Source: Clostridia bacterium
GTDB lineage: Bacteria; Bacillota; Clostridia; Oscillospirales; CAG-272
Direction: 5' to 3'
Length of the DNA: 37,006 nucleotides
Assembly (NCBI GenBank): GCA_017539425.1
Contig: JAFYHA010000141.1
Span: forward strand, 67,839-104,844
Notes under the pieces: model-generated
Database searches by the model: none
Told to the model about the DNA's origin: nothing
The model's input: the letters and a program-made list of their open reading frames with translations, nothing else
Shown here: piece by piece, positions 15,788 to 25,603 of the stretch
Position numbering within the stretch: position 1 is the first letter of the stretch
Layout of the letters: every line of letters starts with the position of its first letter
Made by a program: the position numbers and the translations under genes

Positions 15788-17131
15788 TCAATGTCCTTTC
15801 GAGCCGGCCGCCTGCATTCTCTCGCGGGCATTGGCCAGCATCAGTTTCAATCTGTTTTCCTGATTGATCTTCGTCGCGCCGGAATCATAGTCGATTGCCA
15901 CCAGGTTGACCTGTGGGAATCTGTCTTTGACCGGTTTCATCATACCTTTTCCGACGATATGGTTAGGCAGGCACCCAAAAGGCTGGGTAATGACCACATT
16001 TTCCACTCCGGAGTCCACCAGTTCCAGCATTTCCGCCGTCAAGAGCCATCCTTCACCCATCTTGACCGCGTGAGAAATCACGCCTTCTGTCAGGGATTCC
16101 GTGTGCTGAAAATCGCAGGGCGGTATGAATGAACTGTTCTCCCGGATCATACGGGCCATGTCCCGTTCCCGGTTAAGCAGAAAATCATAGACGATTTTGC
16201 CCAGAAGTGCCTTTGTCCTGGAAAAACCGTAATAGGAACGGTCATATTTGTTATTGGCCGCACAGAACAGGATAAAATCGACCAACCCTGCCATAACCGG
16301 TTCCGCGCCCTCTGAAATCAGATACTTCTCCAATTCGTTGTTGCCCAGGGGGCTGAATTTCACAAAGATCTCTCCTACGATGCCCACACGTATCCTCTGC
16401 TCGGGCATACGGATCGGCAGTTTCTTAAAATCTTCAATGATCCTCAGGTAATTGCGTTTGACGTTCCCGTAGCGAAGTCTCTTCTTTGACATTTCCGCGA
16501 TCAGCGTGTCCATCCACCGGTCGGCAAGTGTCTCCGCGGATCCCTTTTCAGTCTCATATGGTTTAGTCTGGTTGACCAGACACATCAAAAGATCTCCGTA
16601 AAACAGTGCATACGCCGCTTGATGCAGCATTTTCACCTTAAGCTTGAACCCAGGGTTCGGCTCCAGTCCGGCCACGTTCAAGGATATGACCGGAACATAG
16701 CCGTATCCGGCTTTGGCCAGTGCCTTTCTGGCCAGATGGATGTAATTGGACGCCCGGCATCCGCCGCCGGTCTGCGGATAGAGAAACGCGACTTTATGTG
16801 GATCATAGTCCCCGCTTTCCAAAGCGACCAGCATCTGCCCGATGATCAGTTGCGCCGGATAGCAGATATCGTTGTGGACATTCAGCAGTCCCGCATCGAT
16901 GACTTTCCGTCCGTCACCGTGCAGGCCGTATTCCATAACTTTTGCCGTGTACCCGTGCATTTCCAGTATTTTTCCGATCATCTTCAGATGTCTGGGCAGC
17001 ATATTGGGCATCAGGATCGTATGCGTCTTCCGCATCTCTTTGGTAAACGGAACGCGCGGACGGTTCCGGCAGTTCTCGGCCGCCTCACAGGTCGCACAGG
17101 AATATTCGCATGTCTTGTTTGTTTCGCTCAT
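15788..17131 (-). CDS. 2-Hydroxyacyl-CoA dehydratase-like (HgdB/double-cubane type) protein
   Basis: The family uses ATP-activated electrons for difficult reductions or dehydrations at iron-sulfur clusters. The 447-residue product has an N-terminal cysteine cluster (C8, C12, C15, C21) and conserved cysteines in NDICYPAQ (C90), GGGCRASNY (C125), IPPCDF (C339) and PFGCLPN (C387), as in HgdB-type subunits. No second dehydratase subunit and no CoA-transferase is nearby, so a classical 2-hydroxyglutaryl-CoA dehydratase is unlikely. Related double-cubane-cluster proteins reduce small substrates, but the substrate here is unknown. It overlaps the activase gene by 4 nt (ATGA). In many Firmicutes I recall this module fused to the activase in one polypeptide of about 1,400 residues; here it is separate. 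Confidence 0.9.
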   Translation of the reverse strand: MSETNKTCEYSCATCEAAENCRNRPRVPFTKEMRKTHTILMPNMLPRHLKMIGKILEMHGYTAKVMEYGLHGDGRKVIDAGLLNVHNDICYPAQLIIGQMLVALESGDYDPHKVAFLYPQTGGGCRASNYIHLARKALAKAGYGYVPVISLNVAGLEPNPGFKLKVKMLHQAAYALFYGDLLMCLVNQTKPYETEKGSAETLADRWMDTLIAEMSKKRLRYGNVKRNYLRIIEDFKKLPIRMPEQRIRVGIVGEIFVKFSPLGNNELEKYLISEGAEPVMAGLVDFILFCAANNKYDRSYYGFSRTKALLGKIVYDFLLNRERDMARMIRENSSFIPPCDFQHTESLTEGVISHAVKMGEGWLLTAEMLELVDSGVENVVITQPFGCLPNHIVGKGMMKPVKDRFPQVNLVAIDYDSGATKINQENRLKLMLANARERMQAAGSKGH

Positions 17132-20115
17132 ACGGTTTTCTCCCGTCCTCTCTCCTGTGCGGCCTCCAGCGCGCCAATAAGGCTACGCAGACGGATACGC
17201 ACCGCACCCAGATTGGTGATCTCATCGATCTTGATCTGTGTATACAGTTTGCCCTTTTCTTCCAGGATCGCACGAACCTCATCCGTCGTGATGGCATCCA
17301 CACCGCACCCGAACGAAACCAGCTGCACCAGTTCAACGTCCGGATGGCGCGTTGCATACTCTGCGGCGCGGTAGAGCCGGGTATGATAGGTCCACTGGTT
17401 CAGGACGTGGACCGTGACCGGCGGAACAAGTTCGGAAACACTGTCCTCGCTGACAACCGCAAAGCCCAGAGAGTTGGCCAGCTTGTCGATCCCGTGTCCG
17501 ATCTCCGAATCCACATGATACGGCCTTCCGGCCAGGATCATAATGCGCTTTCCTTTTTTCCGGGCCTCCAAAATGGCATTCTGTCCGGTCAGCCGGATGT
17601 CATTCATCCAGTCACGATAATACTGAAGAGCTTTATGAACGGCCCTTGCCACATCCTTTTTGGATATGTTCTCCTTTTCCCGCTCAAAGAACCTGTAAAG
17701 TTCGTTCACGAGCTGCCTTTCGTTGTTCAAATTCAGATACGGATACCAGAACCGGACTTTCCGCAGGGATTCCATATTGCCTTTGAGCAATTCGGAATAG
17801 TAGGCTACGATCGGGCAGTTATAGTGGTTGTCGCCCGCCTTTTCATCAAAGTTGTAACTGAGCCCGGGATAGAAAACGGTAGTGACGCCCTTTTCAATCA
17901 GATCCTCAACATGCCCGTGCATGATTTTGGCGGGGTAGCATGCCGTATCCGAAGGAATACTGTACTGGCCCTTGTGGTAGAGTTCCCGGTTGGACGGGCC
18001 GGAAACGACCGTTCTGTAACCCAGTTCATGGAACAGCTTATGCCACAGCGGAAGAAGTTCATACATGCCAAGCCCGAGCGGCAAACCCACCGTCCCGCGG
18101 GTCCCGGAACCCTCGTCCTTGGCCAGTGCATCGATCTTGTTTCGTTTGTATTCGTGAAGATTCGGCAGCTGCTCATATTGTCCGGGCACAAGTCCCGCGC
18201 CTTTTTCACATCGGTTGCCCGATATGAATTTCTCTTTGTCATTGAAAATGTTGACCGTTAGCTGGCAATGGTTCGCGCATCCATGGCAAACGGCAGATCT
18301 GGATATGTGTTTCAGGTCACGCACTTCCTCGGCATGGAGCAGACGGCTCTCTCCAGCGTCTCCTTTGGAGTACAGTGCGGCGCCAAAGGCACCCATAAGA
18401 CCTGCAATCTGAGGCCTTACCACCTCCTGCCCGATCTCCCGTTCAAAACTGCGAAGGATCGCATCGTTCAGGAACGTTCCGCCCTGAACGACCACGTGCT
18501 TGCCCAGTTCCTTTGCAGAATGTGCCCGGATCACCTTATAAATTGCATTTTTGACCACGCTCATGGACAGACCGGCAGAAATATCTTCGACACTGGCACC
18601 GTCTTTCTGCGCCTGTTTCACTGATGAATTCATAAAGACCGTACAGCGGGTCCCCAGCTGGACCGGTTCCTTGGCGTACAGCCCGAGCTTTGCAAATTCT
18701 GCGACCTCATATCCCATTGACTTGGCAAACGTTTCAATGAAGGAGCCGCAACCGGAAGAACACGCCTCGTTCAGCATAATACTGTCGATGGCTCCGTTCT
18801 TGATCTTGAAGCACTTGATATCCTGACCGCCTATGTCCAGAATGAAGTCCACATCCGGATTGAAATAATACGCCGCCGTGAAATGGGCCATCGTTTCCAC
18901 CAGACCCCGGTCAACATGAAACGCGTGGCGGATCAGGTCCTCTCCGTAACCCGTCACGGCACTTCCCGCAATACGGATTCGGTCGCCTGTCTTTTTATAG
19001 ATTTCCAGAAGGCAGTTCCGGATCACTTCGATAGGATTCCCCAGATTGGAGGCATAATACGTATACAGAAGCTGATTGTCTTCACCGATCAGAACCAGTT
19101 TCGTTGTCGTACTGCCGCAGTCGATGCCCAGATAGGCCTTTCCCTCATATGCCTCTATATCCGCCATCGGGACATTGGCCTTTGCATGTCTCTCCACAAA
19201 CGCCTGATAATCCGCCTCATCGGAAAACAGCGGACGGTCATGGAGCCGCTCGGTCCGAACGTTCAGGCTGGCTTTCAACGCCTCAACCAGTTCGGAATAG
19301 GTAAATGCACGGGTCTCTTTGGCCGCATAGAGGGATGCACCCAATGCAACGGCATAGAGTGCATATTCCGGGAAGATCGCATTTTCATCATTCAGTTTCA
19401 AGACCTCAACGAATGCCTTGCGAAGTCCGCGGCAATAGTAAAGCGGGCCTCCCAGAAACACGATCTTGCCGTTGAACCTTCTTCCCTGAGCCAGTCCGGC
19501 AATCGTCTGGCTGACCACGGCATGGTAGATACTGGCCGCAACATCCTCCTTCTTTGCGCCCTGATTCAAAAGCGGCTGTATGTCCGATTTGGCAAACACA
19601 CCGCAACGGGAAGCGATTGGATACACTTTCTCTGCGCGTAGCGAGAGTTCGTCCATTTCTTCGTTGGATACGTCGAGAAGAAGCGCCATTTGGTCAATAA
19701 ACGCCCCCGTACCGCCGGCGCAGGTCCCGTTCATCCGCTCGTCCAGTCCTCCGTCGAAGAAGATGACCTTGGCATCCTCTCCTCCGAGTTCGATCACAGC
19801 TCCTGTACCGGGTTCCAGTTGCTTGATGGCTTCTCCGGTCGCAAATACCTCCTGCACAAACGGCAGCCCGGCCGCGTTGGCCATACCCAGCCCCGCAGAC
19901 CCGGAAACGGCCACCCGGATGCTCTCTCCTTCCAGATATGTGCTTGCCTCCTCAATCAGTTCCAGAGTTTTAGCCCGTACCTGAGAGAAATGTCTTTCAT
20001 ATTTTGCATAAACAGTCTTGCCGTTCTTAACAACCACGATTTTGGCGGTCGTGGAACCAATATCGATTCCGATCAAGGTTCCTTCCCCGGCATTGAGTGT
20101 CCAAGGATAGTCCAC
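17128..20115 (-). CDS. Double-ASKHA acyl-CoA dehydratase activase with DUF2229-like C-terminus
   Basis: This is a BcrAD/BadFG/HgdC-type ATPase that would inject low-potential electrons into the partner encoded next. The 995-residue product has two ASKHA ATPase modules. The first has phosphate loop GIDIGSTTAK at residues 16-25 and cluster cysteines C132 (NGTCAGGTGAF) and C171 (SRCGVFAKS). The second has GIDCGSTTTK at 330-339, C452/C456 (EACSSGCGSF) and C491 (TRCTVFMNS). A CxxCxxxC patch follows (C610, C613, C617, with C636), and then a DUF2229-like region from about residue 670. The start is a GTG at 20115, with AAGGAG 8 nt upstream. The protein is expected to be oxygen sensitive. It is the first gene of its unit. 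Confidence 0.93.
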   Translation of the reverse strand: MDYPWTLNAGEGTLIGIDIGSTTAKIVVVKNGKTVYAKYERHFSQVRAKTLELIEEASTYLEGESIRVAVSGSAGLGMANAAGLPFVQEVFATGEAIKQLEPGTGAVIELGGEDAKVIFFDGGLDERMNGTCAGGTGAFIDQMALLLDVSNEEMDELSLRAEKVYPIASRCGVFAKSDIQPLLNQGAKKEDVAASIYHAVVSQTIAGLAQGRRFNGKIVFLGGPLYYCRGLRKAFVEVLKLNDENAIFPEYALYAVALGASLYAAKETRAFTYSELVEALKASLNVRTERLHDRPLFSDEADYQAFVERHAKANVPMADIEAYEGKAYLGIDCGSTTTKLVLIGEDNQLLYTYYASNLGNPIEVIRNCLLEIYKKTGDRIRIAGSAVTGYGEDLIRHAFHVDRGLVETMAHFTAAYYFNPDVDFILDIGGQDIKCFKIKNGAIDSIMLNEACSSGCGSFIETFAKSMGYEVAEFAKLGLYAKEPVQLGTRCTVFMNSSVKQAQKDGASVEDISAGLSMSVVKNAIYKVIRAHSAKELGKHVVVQGGTFLNDAILRSFEREIGQEVVRPQIAGLMGAFGAALYSKGDAGESRLLHAEEVRDLKHISRSAVCHGCANHCQLTVNIFNDKEKFISGNRCEKGAGLVPGQYEQLPNLHEYKRNKIDALAKDEGSGTRGTVGLPLGLGMYELLPLWHKLFHELGYRTVVSGPSNRELYHKGQYSIPSDTACYPAKIMHGHVEDLIEKGVTTVFYPGLSYNFDEKAGDNHYNCPIVAYYSELLKGNMESLRKVRFWYPYLNLNNERQLVNELYRFFEREKENISKKDVARAVHKALQYYRDWMNDIRLTGQNAILEARKKGKRIMILAGRPYHVDSEIGHGIDKLANSLGFAVVSEDSVSELVPPVTVHVLNQWTYHTRLYRAAEYATRHPDVELVQLVSFGCGVDAITTDEVRAILEEKGKLYTQIKIDEITNLGAVRIRLRSLIGALEAAQERGREKTV

Positions 20116-20148
20116 TTACTTGACTCCTTTTTTGTCCATAGATAATTT

Positions 20149-20154
20149 ATTTTA
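20149..20154 (-). promoter_or_regulatory. Possible extended -10 promoter of the activase operon
   Basis: On the minus strand TGG precedes TAAAAT about 34 nt upstream of the activase GTG. The best -35 candidate (GGGACA, 18 nt away) is weak. Because two terminators close gdhA just upstream, a promoter is needed here, and this is the best candidate. Confidence 0.5.
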
Positions 20155-20232
20155 CCACATTTTTGAGTCCTGTGTCCCGGAAAGACCGCAAAAAGTGCTT
20201 CTCTTTTACAGAAATCCGGACAATGGGCCGAC

Positions 20233-20263
20233 AAAAGGGCTGCCCGCTCCATGAAGGCAGCCC
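20233..20263 (-). terminator. Second terminator downstream of gdhA
   Basis: On the minus strand a perfect 8-bp stem (GGGCTGCC and GGCAGCCC, 11-nt loop) is followed by TTTTG. It lies about 40 nt after the first gdhA terminator and reinforces the separation from the activase operon. Confidence 0.75.
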
Positions 20264-20297
20264 CCTTCCATTACTTTTCCGAAACGCCGGTCCATCG

Positions 20298-20324
20298 AAA
20301 AAAGGGCCGCTCATTGAACGACCC
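20298..20324 (-). terminator. First terminator of gdhA
   Basis: A 9-bp stem with G-U pairs (GGGTCGTTC and GAGCGGCCC, loop AAT, minus strand) is followed directly by six T residues. It begins 20 nt after the gdhA stop codon and is a classic Rho-independent terminator. Confidence 0.9.
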
Positions 20325-20344
20325 TTTTCAAGCAAATCTACGGC

Positions 20345-21746
<1,402 letters not shown>

Positions 21747-21750
21747 CGAA

Positions 21751-21771
21751 TTATGAAAAATTTTTTCACAA
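21751..21771. promoter_or_regulatory. AT-rich inverted repeat upstream of the gdhA -35 box
   Basis: Two 10-nt arms, TTGTGAAAAA and TTTTTCATAA (minus strand), flank one central base and differ by a single mismatch. The repeat lies 4 bp upstream of the -35 box. It could be a regulator site or simply an AT-rich UP element. It has a TTGTGAA half-site like Rex, but the spacing does not fit. Confidence 0.4.
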
Positions 21772-21820
21772 TTATTCATAAAAGCAGATAAAAGCGCATG
21801 TTTTGACCGTTTTTGAAGAA

Positions 21821-21854
21821 ATTATGCAAACTTATCAGTCTGTTTTTGCATAAT
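21821..21854 (-). terminator. Probable terminator of the ABC exporter operon
   Basis: A perfect 10-bp inverted repeat (ATTATGCAAA and TTTGCATAAT, 14-nt loop) begins 1 nt after the stop codon of the last ABC gene and is followed by TTCTT. The stem is AT-rich and the T tract poor, so termination may be weak. The position, between this operon and the gdhA promoter, supports the call. Confidence 0.5.
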
Positions 21855-21855
21855 G

Positions 21856-23787
21856 TCATTCCAGCTCAAACGCACCGGTATACAGCTGGTAGTAGGTTCC
21901 CTTCTGTGCAATCAGAGACTGGTGGTCGCCCCTTTCAATGATTCTTCCATGGTCCAGAACCATGATGACGTCTGCGTTCTGCACCGTGGATAAACGGTGG
22001 GCAATCACAAACACCGTCCGCCCGGACATCAGGGAATCCATGCCCTTCTGCACGACCGCTTCGGTCTGGGTGTCGATGGAGGAAGTCGCCTCATCCAGAA
22101 TCATGACCGGCGGATCCGCAACAGCGGCCCTGGCGATCGCCAGCAGCTGCCGCTGCCCCTGGGACAGGTTGGCGCCGTTGTTGAAGAGCATCGTATCATA
22201 TCCGTCCGGAAGTCTGTGGATGAAGCTGTCCGCTCCGGCCAGTTTGGCTGCCGCGATACAGTCCTCGTCGCTTGCGTCGAGCCGCCCGTAACGGATGTTG
22301 TCCATTACACTGCCTGTAAACAGATTGGTTTCCTGCAGCACGATCCCTATGGAGCGCCTGAGCGAATCCTTCTGGATCTTGTTGATGTTGATCCCGTCAT
22401 AACGGATCTTTCCGTCGGCAATGTCATAAAAGCGGTTGATCAGATTGGTGATGGTCGTTTTACCGGCGCCGGTCGCTCCTACGAAGGCCACCTTCTGACC
22501 GGGCTTGGCATACACGGACACATTATGGAGAATGACCTTTTCCGGATCATATGCAAAATCCACGTCAAACAGCCGGACATCGCCTTCCAGCCGGGTGTAG
22601 GTGACGGTCTGCGTCTCTTTGTGCGGATGCCTCCAGGCCCAGATTCCCGTATGCTCATCGGTTTCTTCAAGAGATCCGTCCGCATTGATACGGGCATTCA
22701 CCAGCGTCACATATCCGTCATCCTGCTCGGGCTGCTCGTCCATAAGTTCAAACACCCGCTCCGCTCCGGCCATAGCCATCACGATCGAGTTGAACTGGTT
22801 GGACAGCTGCCCCACGTTGCCGGTAAACTGTCTGGTCATATTCAGAAACGGGACGAACACGTCAACGGTAAAGGCCAGTCCGGACAGACTGACATTTGGA
22901 ACGGAAAAGACGAGAAGAACGCCTCCGAGCACGGCCATGATCGAATACAGGATGTATCCGATGTTGTTCATGATGGGCATCAGCATGTTCGCATATCGGT
23001 GGGCCAGCCTGGAATCCTCGTAGAGCGCCTCGTTGACTTCGTCAAATCCGCGCTCGCTGAGTTCCTCGTGGTTGAAGACCTTGACGACCTTCTGTCCGTT
23101 CATCATCTCCTGGATATATCCTTCGACGCGCCCGACGGATTTCTGCTGGCGGATAAAGAATCTGGCTGAATTGCCCGCATATTTCCGGACGACAAAGATC
23201 ATCAGCACTACCCCGGCCACAATGGCCAGCGTCATCCAGAAGCTGTAGTACAGCATGATCACGAACACGGAGGTCACGATCGCGGCGGAATTGAGGATCT
23301 GCGGGAAGGATTGGGAAACGAACTGTCTGAGCGTATCGATGTCGTTCGTGTATACGCTCATGATGTCCCCGTGCCGGTGTGTGTCGAAATAGCGGACGGG
23401 CAGTTTCTGCATGCCGGTAAACATGCGGTCACGGAGTTTGCACAAGAAGCCCTGCGTGATGTACGCCATCAGCTGCGTGTACAGCGTTGAAGCGATAATC
23501 GAGACCAGATACAGCGACAGCAGCACGACGATATACCCGATAATGAGAGGACCGGCCGTCTCCCAGGATCCGCCATTGATGGCAGGATCCCGGATCACCT
23601 CAATGACTCTTTGAATGAACACGGCCGGAATGGCACTCACGGCGGCCGAGAAAAGGATACACACCGTGACAAGCGGCATCAGGACCGGATAGGATCCGTA
23701 CAGGAGCTTGAGCACGCGCCAGAGGGTGGCGAGTTTTCCTTTGGTCGTCTTTTTTCCGTTCCGGACGGAAGCTGAATCCTTAGGCAT
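21856..23787 (-). CDS. Heterodimeric ABC exporter, subunit with consensus ATPase site
   Basis: A membrane half-transporter of 643 residues with six predicted transmembrane helices (residues about 30-320) and a C-terminal nucleotide-binding domain. Walker A (GATGAGKTT), signature (LSQGQRQL), Walker B with catalytic Glu (MILDEATSSID) and the switch His (AHRLST) are all canonical. An insertion of about 40 residues containing GIWAWRHPHKE lies between the membrane and ATPase domains, as I recall from clostridial homologues. The ATG at 23787 has AGGGGG 8 nt upstream, and the gene overlaps its partner by 8 nt. Together they resemble BmrC/BmrD or TM287/288 drug or lipid exporters; the substrate is unknown. 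Confidence 0.93.
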   Translation of the reverse strand: MPKDSASVRNGKKTTKGKLATLWRVLKLLYGSYPVLMPLVTVCILFSAAVSAIPAVFIQRVIEVIRDPAINGGSWETAGPLIIGYIVVLLSLYLVSIIASTLYTQLMAYITQGFLCKLRDRMFTGMQKLPVRYFDTHRHGDIMSVYTNDIDTLRQFVSQSFPQILNSAAIVTSVFVIMLYYSFWMTLAIVAGVVLMIFVVRKYAGNSARFFIRQQKSVGRVEGYIQEMMNGQKVVKVFNHEELSERGFDEVNEALYEDSRLAHRYANMLMPIMNNIGYILYSIMAVLGGVLLVFSVPNVSLSGLAFTVDVFVPFLNMTRQFTGNVGQLSNQFNSIVMAMAGAERVFELMDEQPEQDDGYVTLVNARINADGSLEETDEHTGIWAWRHPHKETQTVTYTRLEGDVRLFDVDFAYDPEKVILHNVSVYAKPGQKVAFVGATGAGKTTITNLINRFYDIADGKIRYDGININKIQKDSLRRSIGIVLQETNLFTGSVMDNIRYGRLDASDEDCIAAAKLAGADSFIHRLPDGYDTMLFNNGANLSQGQRQLLAIARAAVADPPVMILDEATSSIDTQTEAVVQKGMDSLMSGRTVFVIAHRLSTVQNADVIMVLDHGRIIERGDHQSLIAQKGTYYQLYTGAFELE

Positions 23788-25543
23788 GATCCGCACCCCC
23801 TTCCGTCAGAGCCGCCTGGTTCTGGGAAATGTATACCGACCGGTAATCCGGTTCTCTCTGCATTAATTCCGCATGGGTGCCGATTGCCTGGATCCGGCCG
23901 TCCTTCATCATCACGATCTGATCCGCCTCCTCAACTGAAGAGACTCTCTGCGCAATGATGATTTTTGTGGTCTCCGGCATAAACTCCCGCAATCCCTTGC
24001 GGATCAGCGCATCCGTGCGCGTATCGACCGCACTTGTGGAGTCGTCCAGGATCAGGATTTTCGGATGCTTGAGCAATGCCCGTGCGATACAGATACGCTG
24101 TTTCTGTCCTCCGGACACGTTGGTGCCGCCCTGTTCGATCCAGGTGTCATATCCTTGCGGGAACTGCTTGATGAAATCATCCGCCTGGGCCAGACGGCAA
24201 ACCTCCTCCAGTTCCTCGTCAGTCGCATTCGGATCTCCCCATCTCAGGTTATCCCGGATCGTACCCGAAAACAGCGTATTCTTCTGCAGGACTACGCCCA
24301 CGCTGTCACGCAGCATGGCCAGATCGTAATCCCGCACGTCGATTCCGCCCACCAGGACACGTCCCTCCGTAACGTCATACAGTCTGGAGATCAACTGGAT
24401 CAGGGTGGTCTTGGAGGACCCCGTCATGCCTAGAATTCCGACCGTCTGCCCGGAACGGATATCCAGATTGATTCCCTCCAGCGCATTGGCCGCCGCTTCC
24501 GCGGAATACTTGAACGAAACGTTCTCAAAGCGGACTGACCCGTCCGGAATCTCCATGACCGGATTCTCGCCGTTCTTCAGCATCGGCACCTCATCCAGCA
24601 CCTCGGAGATCCGGCGTCCGGACTCGATCGACATCGTCATCATAACGAATACCAGGGACAGCATCATCAGAGACATCAGGATCTGGAATCCGTATACCAG
24701 CATGGAAGACAGTTCGCCTACCCCTATACCGTAAGTGGCCGTAGGGGGATTGAAAATGAAATAGGACCCGATCAGCAGGACGCCCACCATATTGGCATAC
24801 AGGCAGAACTGCATAAGCGGACTGTTGAGTGCGACGATCCTTTCTACTGTTGTGAAATTCTTCCGCACGTCCTCAGATGCCTTTTTGAACTTGTCCGTCT
24901 CATAGTCTTCGCGTACGAACGCCTTGACGATCCGCATGGCACGGACGTTCTCTTCAATGGACTCGTTCATTTTGTCGTACTTTTTGAAGATCCTCTTGAA
25001 CATGGGGAGCGCCTTGAGACCGATCAGGATCAGTCCTACGGCCAGGATCGGAATCACCACAACAAAAATCAGCGCCAGCTGCCCACCCATTCGGAACGCC
25101 ATGACCGATGCAAAGATCAGCATCAAAGGACTGCGGACAGCCGTCCGGATCAGCATCATAAACGCCATCTGGACATTGCTTACGTCAGTTGTCATCCGCG
25201 TAACCAGAGATGCGGATGAAAACCGGTCTATGTTACCAAACGAGAACGTTTGGATGCTGTGAAACATATCATGCCGTAGGTTCTTGGCAAACCCGGCAGA
25301 GGCCTTGGCGCAGGTCGCCCCAGCAAAGCCCCCGAAACACAGAGAGGCCAGCGCCATCACGATCAGGATGACCCCGTACCGGATGATCACTTCCATTCCT
25401 GCCCCTTCCGAAATGTCGTTGACCATATTGGCCATTACAAACGGCATCAGGCATTCCATCACAACCTCTCCTACGATCAGGATCGGGGTCAGGATTGACA
25501 GCTTTTTATATTCCCTTAAGCTGCGCGCCAGTTTTTTGAACAT
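23780..25543 (-). CDS. Heterodimeric ABC exporter, subunit with degenerate ATPase site
   Basis: A 587-residue half-transporter with six transmembrane helices followed by an ATPase domain. Its own site is degenerate: Walker A reads GMTGSSKTT, the Walker B catalytic Glu is Asp (LILDDSTSAVD) and the switch His is Gln (IIAQRVSS). The signature VSGGQKQR is intact. This asymmetry is known from heterodimeric exporters such as TM287/288, where one composite site binds but barely hydrolyses ATP. The gene lies 60 nt after cca with no terminator between and a weak GGGAAAG ribosome-binding site. It is probably cotranscribed with dacF-like and cca. Confidence 0.93.
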   Translation of the reverse strand: MFKKLARSLREYKKLSILTPILIVGEVVMECLMPFVMANMVNDISEGAGMEVIIRYGVILIVMALASLCFGGFAGATCAKASAGFAKNLRHDMFHSIQTFSFGNIDRFSSASLVTRMTTDVSNVQMAFMMLIRTAVRSPLMLIFASVMAFRMGGQLALIFVVVIPILAVGLILIGLKALPMFKRIFKKYDKMNESIEENVRAMRIVKAFVREDYETDKFKKASEDVRKNFTTVERIVALNSPLMQFCLYANMVGVLLIGSYFIFNPPTATYGIGVGELSSMLVYGFQILMSLMMLSLVFVMMTMSIESGRRISEVLDEVPMLKNGENPVMEIPDGSVRFENVSFKYSAEAAANALEGINLDIRSGQTVGILGMTGSSKTTLIQLISRLYDVTEGRVLVGGIDVRDYDLAMLRDSVGVVLQKNTLFSGTIRDNLRWGDPNATDEELEEVCRLAQADDFIKQFPQGYDTWIEQGGTNVSGGQKQRICIARALLKHPKILILDDSTSAVDTRTDALIRKGLREFMPETTKIIIAQRVSSVEEADQIVMMKDGRIQAIGTHAELMQREPDYRSVYISQNQAALTEGGADHA

Positions 25544-25603
25544 ACTGCTTTCCCGGTATCCGGCACTCCTAGTGTGCCCGCCGGTTCTCCTTCCTTGTCC
25601 GCC

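Noticed and set aside
14614..15867. 417-codon plus-strand open frame opposite hisS
   Set aside because: Shadow of hisS without start context or similarity.
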